A DNA stretch of 16,677 nucleotides from JBOGFI01 sp050743365. Its GTDB lineage: Bacteria > Actinomycetota > Acidimicrobiia > IMCC26256 > JACDBD01. Below, piece after piece: positions 6,869 through 14,337 of the stretch. The first letter of the stretch is position 1. The number at the start of each line of letters is the position of its first letter. Location: positions 1 to 16,677 of the forward strand of contig JBOGFI010000108.1 of the NCBI GenBank assembly GCA_050743365.1, written 5' to 3'. The notes under the pieces were generated by a model that saw only the letters and a program-made list of their open reading frames with translations, had not been told where the DNA came from and made no database searches. The translations under genes were made by a program, and so were the position numbers.

Positions 6869-7459
6869 ATGGGCGGAGCGCGGCGATTGTTGGTGAGCGT
6901 GCTTGCCGCGTCGACGCTCGGGGCGGCCGCGTTCCCGACGAAAACGGTTCCGCCGTCCGAGTACGCCGAGAGCATTTGCACGTCATCGAGGGACTGGGCG
7001 CGCCAGATCACGGAGCTCGAGGCGGTCTACGACCAGGCCATCGCGGGCGCCCCGGACCTCGGGACGAAAAAGGCGCTCGCAGTCGACTTCGTCGAAGATG
7101 CCATCGAGACCACCCGCTCGCTCGTCCGGCGGACCGACAAGGCGGGCACACCTGATGCCCGCCGCGGCAAGTTGGTGGCCAGGATCTTCACGAGCGGTTA
7201 CAGGGATGTCCGAGAGAACTTCGATGATGTCCTCGAGGCCGCCCGCGACCTGCCCGCCAGTGACCAGGCCGGCTTCGATGCCGCGCTGAACGAGCTCGAC
7301 GCGGCGCTCGACGACGCCACCGATGAGTTCGGTGAGACGATTGAAGATGCAAGCAACGAGTTCAGCCGGGAGCTCCGGACGGCGTTCATGGCCACGCGAG
7401 CCTGTCTCGAGCTGCATGCCGTGATCCCGACACCATCGACCACGACGACCGTCGGTTGA
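6869..7459 (+). CDS. Secreted protein of unknown function
   Basis: I do not recognise this 196-residue protein. Residues 1-21 (GARRLLVSVLAASTLGAAA) look like a Sec signal peptide: short basic start, hydrophobic core and an AAA-type cleavage site. There is no lipobox cysteine. The mature part is mostly predicted helix and very acidic at 115-170 (REL/DEF/ED-rich). It has just two cysteines, C37 near the start and C179 near the end, which could close a disulphide around the helical bundle. The tail TPSTTTTVG is a short Thr-rich extension. The ATG at 6869 is chosen for the strong GGAGGGGG eight bases upstream and for the signal peptide; longer versions overlap DUF2630. It lies 67 bases after DUF2630. 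Confidence 0.7.
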   Translation: MGGARRLLVSVLAASTLGAAAFPTKTVPPSEYAESICTSSRDWARQITELEAVYDQAIAGAPDLGTKKALAVDFVEDAIETTRSLVRRTDKAGTPDARRGKLVARIFTSGYRDVRENFDDVLEAARDLPASDQAGFDAALNELDAALDDATDEFGETIEDASNEFSRELRTAFMATRACLELHAVIPTPSTTTTVG

Positions 7460-7488
7460 ACGGCAACGGCCGTGGCAACATCAGAGAG

Positions 7489-7704
7489 ATGACTGACGAG
7501 CGGCCAGGACAACCCCCGACGCTCTACCAGTGGGCGGGTGGGCGTTCGGCATTCGAGCGACTGATCAACGCCTTCTACGACCGCGTCGAGCATGATGACC
7601 TGCTCTCGCCGCTCTTCCCGGGCGGAGTGAGTGCGGCGCACCGCGACCAGTTCACGACGGTGCCCCGCTGGGGGTGGGGCGAGGCGCCGCCCTTCCGGCC
7701 CTAG
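7489..7704 (+). pseudogene. Group II truncated haemoglobin remnant with internal deletion
   Basis: The 71-residue product begins like an actinobacterial group II truncated globin: PTLYQWAGGRSAFERLINAFYDRV, then DLLSPLFPGGVSAAHRDQ. After HRDQ (about position 7651) it jumps, after a few residues (FTT), to VPRWGWGEAPPF, which is the normal C-terminal end of this family. From family knowledge, an intact protein has roughly 65-70 more residues between these blocks. They include the haem-binding E, F and G helices and the proximal histidine. The frame is kept, so a short protein could still be made, but it should not bind haem. The ATG at 7489 follows AGAGAG. The gene immediately downstream shows the same kind of loss. 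Confidence 0.8.
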
Positions 7705-7720
7705 CGGCGACGATCACGCG

Positions 7721-8358
7721 GTGAGGCGCATCTCCGACGGGAACGTCGAGCGAGGGTCGCGATTCGGCATCACCTCGCTCCGTCCGCGAAGGCAGCTGAT
7801 GTCGTGGCGGTCGCCGAGCGCCTCGTAGGCCTGCACGCCAGCGACCCGGCGACCGTGTTCCTGGCCGCGGCGGCGCGGTTGAGGAAGCCATCCGTCGCGG
7901 GGATCGAGCAGGCGCTGTACGACGACCGGTCGCTCGTGCGCACGCTCTGCATGCGGCGGACCATGTTCGTCGTGCCGGTCGAGCTCGTGCCGATCGTCCA
8001 GGCAGCCGTCACCGATGCGCTCGTCCCGGCGAGCGCAAGCGCCTCGTGCGCATGATCGAGGAGAACGCCATCGCGCGCGATGGCGCCCGGTGGCTGCGCG
8101 AGGTCGAGGCCGAGACGATCGCCGCGATCGAGGCGCGCGGTGAGGCCACCGGCGCCGACCGTGTGGTGGGACGGCCGCATCGTCGGCGGCTGGACCCAGC
8201 GCAAGGACGGCGAGCTCGTCTGGCGGGCGCTCGACGACATCGGCGCCGACGGCGACGGCGCGGTCCAGCGGGAGGCGGAGCGCCTCGAGGCATGGCTCGG
8301 TACCGCGGTGGTGACCCCGCGCTTCCCGACGCCGCTCGACCAGGAGCTGCGCAGCTAG
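7721..8358 (+). pseudogene. Winged-helix DNA-binding domain protein (PF06224), degraded
   Basis: These are remnants of a PF06224 (HTH_42, AlkZ/YcaQ-like) protein, normally about 360 residues. The pieces need three reading frames. VRRISDGNVE starts at GTG 7721. From about 7753 the next frame gives RVAIRHHLAPSAKAADVVAVA, then LHASDPATVFLAAAARLRK and on to VTDALVP (about 8028). Another frame gives RKRLVRMIEENAIARDGARWL to EARGEATGA (about 8153). The first frame resumes at VWWDGRIVGGW (about 8160) and ends TPRFPTPLDQELRS with TAG at 8356-8358. Single-base losses fit at about 7751 and 8031. Between EATGA and VWWDGR, some 170 central residues of the normal protein are missing, so this is not just a sequencing slip. 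Related proteins include interstrand-crosslink DNA glycosylases, but no function can survive here. Confidence 0.8.
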
Positions 8359-8810
8359 TGCCTGTCGGCGGTCCACGCAATGGCGGGGGGCCGCACGGCC
8401 GCGCACCGCGGTCCGCCATCCCCGCCGGTCAACCCCAGCGTACCGACCAGTCGATGGCCGGCCCGGTTCGCGGCCCGGATCACGGCTCCGTCGACTGCGC
8501 TCAGCATGAGCTTGGCGCGCCGGAACATCTCGAAACCTCCGTCTTCATCGATCGTGCCCCAGCTCAGGTACAGGAACCGGTCGCCGCGCTTGCCGTGCAC
8601 GTAGGGGCCGCGGAAGTCGACCTTCCCGTCCTTGCTCATGGCATCGATCGTGAGGTTCCAGGTTGCCTCGTGCACGTCGCTCGGGAACGTCTCGACGACC
8701 TCGCTTCGCCGCTGCACCCCGACATGCACGTTGTCGTAGACCAAACCACCGGGTCGGCGGTCGCCCCAGCTCCGACCGGGGAGGTCGACACCGATGATGC
8801 GAACGTCCAC
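8355..8810 (-). CDS. DUF5990 family protein
   Basis: This is a 151-residue protein matching the DUF5990 pattern: MDVRIIGVDLPGRSWG, YDNVHVGVQRRSEVVE, FRGPYVHGKRGDRFLYLSWG, GGFEMFRRAKLML, and the end segment CAAVRPPAIAW. The family is known mostly from actinobacteria and its role is unknown. It looks soluble and beta-rich, with no signal peptide or membrane segment. The start is GTG at 8810, which gives the normal family N-terminus; only a weak ACGAGG lies before it. Its stop overlaps the stop of the convergent winged-helix remnant by a few bases. It is divergent from the aldehyde dehydrogenase gene across 78 bases. Codons read cleanly, in contrast to its disrupted neighbours on both sides. Confidence 0.85.
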   Translation of the reverse strand: MDVRIIGVDLPGRSWGDRRPGGLVYDNVHVGVQRRSEVVETFPSDVHEATWNLTIDAMSKDGKVDFRGPYVHGKRGDRFLYLSWGTIDEDGGFEMFRRAKLMLSAVDGAVIRAANRAGHRLVGTLGLTGGDGGPRCAAVRPPAIAWTADRH

Positions 8811-8888
8811 CTCGTCATGTTAGAGATCAGGCTTGGTAACGGCGAACGCCACCGCGCAACGAGGTCCACACCACCAGGGAGGTGCGCC

Positions 8889-10299
8889 ATGACGGCGCCC
8901 CAGATCGCGACTTCATCGGTCGGCTTCGATGCCGGCACAGTGCTGGCGAGGTTGAGGACGACTTTCGAGAGCGGCCGCACACGGACGCTCGAATGGCGCC
9001 GGGAGCAGCTCGCCGGGCTGAGGCGGATGTTGACCGAGCGCGAGGACGAGCTGGTCGAGGCCCTTCGGACCGACCTCGGGCGTCCGACCGTAGAAGCGTT
9101 CGGTGCTGACATCGGCCATTGCAAGGCCGAGGTACGCCACCTCCACGCCCGCGTCGACCGGTGGATGCGGCCGACGAAGGTCGGGGTCCCGTTGGTGGTC
9201 GCGCCCGCCCGCGCCGAGGTGCGTTCGGAGCCGCTGGGCGTCGCCCTGGTGATCGCGCCCTGGAACTACCCGCTCCAGCTGCTCTTGGAGCCGATGGCGG
9301 CGGCGCTGGCCGCCGGCAACTGCGTCGTCGGCAAGCCATCGGAGGTCTCGGCCGCCTGCGCGTCGGCGCTCGGCCGGCTCGTCCCTCGGTACCTCGACGC
9401 CGACGCCGTCACAATCGTGGAGGGCGGGGTGCCCGAAGCCAAGGCCTTGCTGAGCCAGCCGTGGGACCACGTGTTCTTCACCGGCTCCACCGCGGTCGGC
9501 CGGGTGGTGGCCGAGGCCGCGGCCCGGCACCTCACGCCCGTCACGCTCGAGCTCGGGGGCAAGTCGCCCGTCTACGTCGCCGCCGACGCCGACCTCGAGA
9601 TCGCCGCCCGCCGCATCGCCTGGGGCAAGTTCCTCAACGCCGGCCAGACCTGCGTCGCGCCCGACTACGTCCTCGCCGACCGGGCGGTGCGCGACCGACT
9701 GGTGGACCGTCTCGTCGACCAGGTCCGCCGCTTCTACGGCCCCGACCCGAGGGCCAGCACCAGCTACGGCCGCATCATCAACGAACGCCACCTCGCGAGG
9801 CTCGCCGATCTCCTCGCCGGGCGGCGCCGGCCGGGTGGTCCTGGGCGGCGACGCCGACCCCGCGGGGCGCTACCTGGCGCCCACGATCACCGTCGACCCC
9901 GACCACGACGGCCCGCTCATGAGCGAGGAGATCTTCGGGCCGATCCTTCCGGTGGTCGCGGTGGACGGCACCGACGACGCCATCGCGTTCATCACCAGCC
10001 GGCCCAAGCCGCTCGCCCTGTACGTGTTCGCCGGCTCCGAGGTCGTCGACGCGGTGCTCGCGCGCACCAGCTCCGGAGGCGTGTGCGTGAACCACACCGT
10101 GCTCCACCTCGTCCCCCCCGACCTTCCCTTCGGCGGCGTCGGCGCCAGCGGCCACGGCGCCTACCACGGCAAGGCCGGGTTCGACACCTTCAGCCACGCC
10201 AAGAGCGTGCTGCGCAAGCCGAGACGGCCCGACCCGAGGCTCCTCTACCCGCCGTACACCGGCATCGCCGAGCGGCTCCTCCGACGAGTGCTGCGCTAA
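8889..10299 (+). CDS. Aldehyde dehydrogenase (ALDH3-like), frameshifted near 9820
   Basis: This NAD(P)-dependent aldehyde dehydrogenase is about 470 residues once the frame is repaired. It oxidises aldehydes to acids. Before the break it shows N126 in IAPWNYPLQ, GKPSE (148-152), the cofactor loop FFTGSTAVG (196-204), E221 in LELGGKSP, and the nucleophile C255 in NAGQTCVAPDY. The short length and lack of a long N-terminal arm fit the ALDH3/coniferyl-aldehyde type. At GGG 9819-9821 one extra G shifts the frame. Removing it restores LAGGAGRVVLGGDADP, and the downstream frame then gives EEIFGPILPVV, NHTVLHLVPPDLPFGGVGASG and the normal C-terminus. The start ATG at 8889 has GGGAGG upstream. It is the first gene of the catabolic operon and divergent from DUF5990. 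It could be a real mutation or an error in a G run. Confidence 0.88.
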
Positions 10300-10325
10300 C
10301 CGGACGGCTTGGTCACGCCAACGTC

Positions 10326-10331
10326 TAGCGT
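10326..10331 (+). promoter_or_regulatory. -10 element (TAGCGT) before the HsaA-like gene, leaderless-type
   Basis: TAGCGT ends seven bases before the GTG at 10339, the same geometry as TACACT in front of the antitoxin gene. It lies in the 39-base gap after the aldehyde dehydrogenase. No well-spaced -35 is visible (TTGGTC is only 11 bases away). It may be an internal promoter of the operon. Confidence 0.3.
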
Positions 10332-10338
10332 CTCGCTC

Positions 10339-11480
10339 GTGAGCCAGACCCTCGATCTCGGCCCACCGCTGCCGGCGGTGACGGAGCTGGCGGCGACGGT
10401 CCGGGCCCGGGCCGGCGAGATCGAGGCGGCGCGGCGGCTGCCCCCGGATCTCGCCGCCGCCATGGCCGAGGCGGGGCTGTTCCGGCTGTGCGTACCCGTT
10501 CGCTGGGGGGCCTCGAGGCGGAGGCGACCGTCCTGCTCCAGGCGGTCGAGGCGATGTCGGCGGCGGATGGGTCGGCCGGTTGGTGCCTCATGATCGGGGC
10601 CACCACCGCCCTGCTCGCCCCGCTACTCCCGCAGGCCGCCGCCGAGGAGATCTACGGCAGTGATGCCGGCGTCGTCACCGGCGGAGCGTTGGCGCCCAAG
10701 GGCGCGGCGCGCGTCGTCGACGGCGGCTACCGCGTGACCGGGCGCTGGCCGTTCGCCAGCGGCTGCCAGCACTGCACCTGGTTGACCGGCGGCTGCATCC
10801 TCGACGGAAGCGGTGAGTTCCGCATGCTGTTCTTCCCCGCCGCCGACGTCGAGATCATCGACACCTGGACGGTCTCGGGCTTGGCTGGCACCGGGAGCCA
10901 CGACATGGCGGTCGAGGACGTCTTCGTACCCTCGGGCCGCGAGGTCGCGCTCTTCGCCACCGAGTCGCGCGAGCCCGGACCGTTGTATCGATTCCCGCTA
11001 TTCGGGATCCTCGGCCTGAGCGTCGCCGCGGTGGCGCTGGGGATCGCGCGCGCCGCCGTGGACGAGCTCACTACGTTGGCGACGGAGAAGACGCCGCTGT
11101 TCAGCGCCCAGCCCCTCGCCGAGCGCAGCACGGTCCAGGTCGACCTCGCCCGCGCGAGCGCGGCGCTGCTCGCCGCCCGCGCGTTCGCGTTCGACGAGGT
11201 GGCGACGGCCTGGGAGCGGGCGGCGCGCGGCGACGACTTCGACATCGACCAGCGGGTTCGGCTGCGCCTGGCCGCCGTCCACGCGACCCGCACGGCCGCC
11301 GACGTCGTCGACGTGATGTACGACTTGGGCGGCGGCACGTCCATCTACGCCACTAGCCCGCTCCAGCGCTACTTCCGCGACGTGCACGCCGTCACCCAGC
11401 ACATCGTCGTGGCCCCGGCCACCTACGAGCTCACCGGGCGCGTGCTCCTCGGCGTTCCGACCGACACGTTCATGCTCTGA
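10339..11480 (+). CDS. HsaA-like flavin-dependent enzyme (acyl-CoA dehydrogenase fold, PF08028), frameshifted near 10507
   Basis: This is a protein of about 380 residues in the acyl-CoA dehydrogenase superfamily, in the PF08028 (Acyl-CoA_dh_2) branch. That branch contains two-component flavin monooxygenases such as HsaA of steroid breakdown. The first part, to GLFRLCVPVRWG (about 10510), is in one frame. The rest, from GGLEAEATVLLQAVEAMSAADGSAGW, is in another. Adding one G to the six-G run at 10505-10510 joins them. Then follow GALAPKGAARVVDGGYRVTG, SGLAGTGSHDMAVEDVFVP and the C-terminal DLGGGTSIYATSPLQRYFRDV, all typical of the hydroxylase branch rather than true dehydrogenases. The GTG at 10339 is chosen for its position after TAGCGT. 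A partner flavin reductase is not seen; the nitroreductase two genes on is a candidate (inference). The crotonase starts four bases after this gene. Confidence 0.85.
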
Positions 11481-11484
11481 CCGC

Positions 11485-12270
11485 ATGAGCCGGGCCGGAA
11501 TCCGCCGCGAGCGAGTCAGCGATGTCCTCCAGTTCACCATCGACAACCCGCGCAGCGATCTCAACGTCGTCGACGCCGAGCTCCACCACGAGCTGGCCGA
11601 GCTGTTCTCGGACCTCCGGAGCGAGCGCGACGCCCGCGCCGTCCTCCTCACCGGTTCGAAGCGGGCGTTCTCGGCCGGGGGCGACTTCGGCTGGTTCGAC
11701 GAGCTGCGCGAGCCGGGCGCCCTCGACGCGCTGCGGGCCGACGCCCGCCGGCTCATCACCGACCTCCTCGACGTGGAACTGCCGATCGTGTGCGCGATCA
11801 ACGGCCCCGCCATCGGGCTGGGCGCCTCGATCGCGCTGCTCTGCGACGTGATCCTCATGGCGGACACCGCCACCATCTCCGACCCACACGTCCGGGTCGG
11901 GATCGTCGCGGGCGACGGCGGCGCCGTCATCTGGCCGCTGGCGGTCGGCCCCGCCCGGGCCAAGCAGTACCTCCTGACCGGCGACCCGGTGACCGCGGCC
12001 GAGGCCGAGCGCATCGGCCTGGTCAACAAGGTGGTGCCGGCGGCCGACCTGCAAGCCGAGGCGCTGGCGTTCGCCACCCGCTTGGCCGAGGGCGCGCCGC
12101 TCGCGGTCCGCTATACGAAGCTGGCCGTCAACAAGCTGGTCAAGGAGGCTCTGAACGTGGCGTTCGACGCCTCCACCGCCCTCGAGCTGGTCACGTTCCT
12201 CTCGCACGACCACGTCGAGGCGCTCGACGCCATCAGGGAGAAGCGCCGCCCCCGGTTCGAGGGAAGGTAG
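11485..12270 (+). CDS. Enoyl-CoA hydratase/isomerase (crotonase) family protein
   Basis: This is a 261-residue crotonase. The oxyanion-hole segments are KRAFSAGGDFGWF (59-71) and INGPAIGLGASIALLCDV (105-122), followed by ISDPHVRVGIVAGDGGAVIWPLAVG (131-155). By alignment with rat enoyl-CoA hydratase, the first catalytic glutamate corresponds to S115 and the second to H135, so both are missing. D144 in the GDGG turn is a possible alternative acid/base. A plain hydratase reaction is therefore doubtful; isomerase, hydrolase or lyase chemistry on a CoA ester is more likely. The ATG at 11485 follows the previous stop by four bases, and the nitroreductase gene begins ten bases after it, so it lies inside a tight operon. 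The C-terminal helices (about 215-261) are complete. Confidence 0.9.
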   Translation: MSRAGIRRERVSDVLQFTIDNPRSDLNVVDAELHHELAELFSDLRSERDARAVLLTGSKRAFSAGGDFGWFDELREPGALDALRADARRLITDLLDVELPIVCAINGPAIGLGASIALLCDVILMADTATISDPHVRVGIVAGDGGAVIWPLAVGPARAKQYLLTGDPVTAAEAERIGLVNKVVPAADLQAEALAFATRLAEGAPLAVRYTKLAVNKLVKEALNVAFDASTALELVTFLSHDHVEALDAIREKRRPRFEGR

Positions 12271-12280
12271 GCGGATCGCG

Positions 12281-12943
12281 ATGGACATGTACGAGGGGAT
12301 CCTCACGACCCGGGCCATCCGGCGGTTCACCGACGAGCCGGTGACCGACGAGGAGGTCGTCACCTGCATCCGCGCCGCCGTCCAGGGGCCCAGCGGCGGC
12401 AACATCCAGCCGTGGCAGTTCCTCGTCGTCACGGATCCGGAGGTCAAGGCCGCCCTGGGCGACACCTACCGCCGGGCCTACGCCCGGTACGACGCCGCGC
12501 TCCTCCCGCTGGTGCCGAGGTTCCAGAGGGAGGAGGACCAGGACAGCTGGGACCGGACCCTCGCCGCCTCTCGCCACCTCGCCGGACACCTCGCCGACGC
12601 CTCCGTGCTGGTGCTGGCGCTCATGCCCGCGATCTCGATGACGCTGACCGACGACGACGGCGACCTCGACGTGGGCACCCCGTTCGCATCCGTGTACCCC
12701 GCGGTGCAGAACCTGATGCTGGCAGCGCGCAGCATGGGGATCGGCTCAGCGCTCACGACCGTGTACCGCATCTACCAGGACGAGGTGCGCGCCCTGCTCG
12801 GGATCCCGGAGCAGTACGAGGTCGTCGCGCTCGTCCCCATGGGCCACCCCGCCGGCCGGTTCGGCGTCGCCCGCCGCCGGCCAGCCGAGGCGATCACGCA
12901 CTGGAACCGCTTCGGCCAGAAGCGTGCCGTACCGGCGAGGTAG
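12281..12943 (+). CDS. Nitroreductase family FMN oxidoreductase
   Basis: This is a 220-residue member of the NfsB/BluB-like nitroreductase superfamily, FMN-dependent dimers using NAD(P)H. The phosphate-binding start TTRAIRRF (9-16, R11, R14, R15), PSGGNIQPWQF (37-47), the mid-protein helix YPAVQNLMLAARSMGIGSALTTVY, and VVALVPMGHPAG near the end are the standard blocks. The substrate cannot be predicted. In its operon with an HsaA-like oxygenase it may reduce flavin or an unsaturated intermediate (inference). The ATG at 12281 has AGGCGGA upstream and follows the crotonase by ten bases. It is the last gene of the operon and convergent with the phospholipase-like gene 45 bases away. I see no T-rich terminator between them. 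Confidence 0.9.
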   Translation: MDMYEGILTTRAIRRFTDEPVTDEEVVTCIRAAVQGPSGGNIQPWQFLVVTDPEVKAALGDTYRRAYARYDAALLPLVPRFQREEDQDSWDRTLAASRHLAGHLADASVLVLALMPAISMTLTDDDGDLDVGTPFASVYPAVQNLMLAARSMGIGSALTTVYRIYQDEVRALLGIPEQYEVVALVPMGHPAGRFGVARRRPAEAITHWNRFGQKRAVPAR

Positions 12944-12988
12944 CGGCCGTGCGAGGCGCCACGCCCGACCCGCGTCTGCCCGAAGCCG

Positions 12989-14272
12989 TCAGCGCAGCCG
13001 CTCGAGCGCGCTGCTGCGGCAGTGCGTCCCGGTGTTGACGGGGTTACAGCGCGCCGGGTCGCCGCCGGGGATCTGCGCGAAGTAGTCGGTGCCGAAGGGG
13101 GCAGCGCGGCCGGGGACGGGGTAGTCGGTGCTGACGAACTGAGCGCCGCTCTGGAAGGCCGCTTCCCGCTGGGTGACGTCGCCGGTGCGCGCCTGGACGG
13201 TGTCGGCGTCGGCGCGCGTGCGCACGAGGTAACCACGACCGACGAGGTCCTGGATCTCGCCGGTGATCGCGCCGAGCGGATCGTTGCGCTTCACGAAGGC
13301 GGCGTCGGGCTGGCCCGGGTCGGCGTTGGTGAAGAGGACCCGGCCTGCGAGGTTCGGGTGCCGGCCAAGGTAGTCGGCGCGGTACCGCCCGCCGTTGTCC
13401 ATCAGGAGCATCACCTGGCCGCGGGCGGCTCCCAGCGTGGGCCAGCCGTCGGTGAGGATCGCCTCCTCGAGCGTCGCGTGCGAACCGCGGACGTCGTCGG
13501 GGGTGATGATCCGGTCCTCGGCGAGCACCGATCGGATCTCGGCGTCGAGCGCGTCGAGCTCGGCGGGACCGATCGGGTGCGGCTGGACGAAGCCGAGCTG
13601 CAACGGATCGGGGATCGGCTGGTCCTTCAGCTCGACGAGGATCGCGATCGGCAGGTGTTGCGGGTGCGCGTCCGACCACGCCCTCACGTGTTGGAGGCAC
13701 TGGACGAACGTCCAGCACGTGCTCTCGAAGTCGACCTCCTGCACGTGGAGCACCTTGAAGCCCGGCTGCTCGAGCTCGGGGATCCCGGAGTCGGCGGGCA
13801 GTCCCAGCACCGGTAGGACGATCCGCTGGTCGTACAGCCCGCCGGCCGGGTCGGCGAACACGTCGAGCTCGATCTGGCGGGCCTCCTCGGCGTCGAACTG
13901 CAAGGCGAGCGGGGAGTGCGTGTACTCGAAGCTGGCGGCGAGCACCGGATCGAACGAGACGAGCGCCGACCACAGCGGCTCCTGCGGCCGCACGTGGTAC
14001 GAGTTGTGCGTGCCGATGACCTGGATCTGGTTGAGCCGCAGGCACCGGTCGGCGAGGCGGGTCGCGGGATACGTCGGGCCCGGCGCCGGGCGGTAGCCGG
14101 GGCTCCACTTCGAGCAGATCACCGCGAACGGGTCCGTCGGTGGAGGCACCGGCGTGCACGCGGCCAGCAGGGAGCCGGTCGTCGCGAGCACCGCGAGGCA
14201 CGCCAACCACCCGCGTCCTGCTCGTCGCACCGCCCTCCCTCGGCCGGGGCGCATTGTGCCATCGTCCACCAC
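12989..14272 (-). CDS. Lipoprotein related to Ca2+-dependent PI-specific phospholipase C
   Basis: This is a 427-residue predicted surface lipoprotein. Residues 15-38 form a signal peptide (VRRAGRGWLACLAVLATTG...) ending in the lipobox LLAAC, with C39 as the lipidated cysteine. The mature part resembles bacterial proteins with the PI-PLC C1-like domain (PF16670). Key segments are NQIQVIGTHNSYH (81-93, catalytic-type H89 and metal-type N90), ARQIELDVFADP (131-142, E135, D137) and FKVLHVQEVDFEST (172-185, H176). Later come ILVELKD and GQVMLLMDNGG. Known relatives cleave the phosphodiester of phosphoinositides with Ca2+; the substrate here is untested. The start is uncertain: GTG 14272, ATG 14254 and GTG 14230 are in frame and all keep the signal peptide. 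It is divergent from the CNBD gene. Confidence 0.82.
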   Translation of the reverse strand: MVDDGTMRPGRGRAVRRAGRGWLACLAVLATTGSLLAACTPVPPPTDPFAVICSKWSPGYRPAPGPTYPATRLADRCLRLNQIQVIGTHNSYHVRPQEPLWSALVSFDPVLAASFEYTHSPLALQFDAEEARQIELDVFADPAGGLYDQRIVLPVLGLPADSGIPELEQPGFKVLHVQEVDFESTCWTFVQCLQHVRAWSDAHPQHLPIAILVELKDQPIPDPLQLGFVQPHPIGPAELDALDAEIRSVLAEDRIITPDDVRGSHATLEEAILTDGWPTLGAARGQVMLLMDNGGRYRADYLGRHPNLAGRVLFTNADPGQPDAAFVKRNDPLGAITGEIQDLVGRGYLVRTRADADTVQARTGDVTQREAAFQSGAQFVSTDYPVPGRAAPFGTDYFAQIPGGDPARCNPVNTGTHCRSSALERLR

Positions 14273-14322
14273 ACGGATGCAGGAGCTCCGCGGCGACCCA
14301 GGGTTGCGCGGCGAAGCGGGAT

Positions 14323-14328
14323 TAGAGT
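14323..14328 (+). promoter_or_regulatory. -10 element (TAGAGT) of the CNBD gene, nearly leaderless
   Basis: TAGAGT fits TAnnnT and ends nine bases before the ATG at 14338. No ribosome binding site lies between, so the transcript would begin within a few bases of the start codon. TTGCGC at 14304-14309 is too close (13 bases) to be a normal -35. Confidence 0.35.
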
Positions 14329-14337
14329 GGCGGACCG

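Noticed and set aside
8160..8888. Continuous frame joining the winged-helix remnant to the aldehyde dehydrogenase
   Set aside because: The linking 240 residues are Arg/Gly/Pro-rich antisense or off-frame sequence over DUF5990. The ALDH has its own GGGAGG and ATG at 8889.
11470..12465. 331-residue - strand open frame opposite the second crotonase
   Set aside because: Antisense shadow; the + strand product has complete crotonase motifs.
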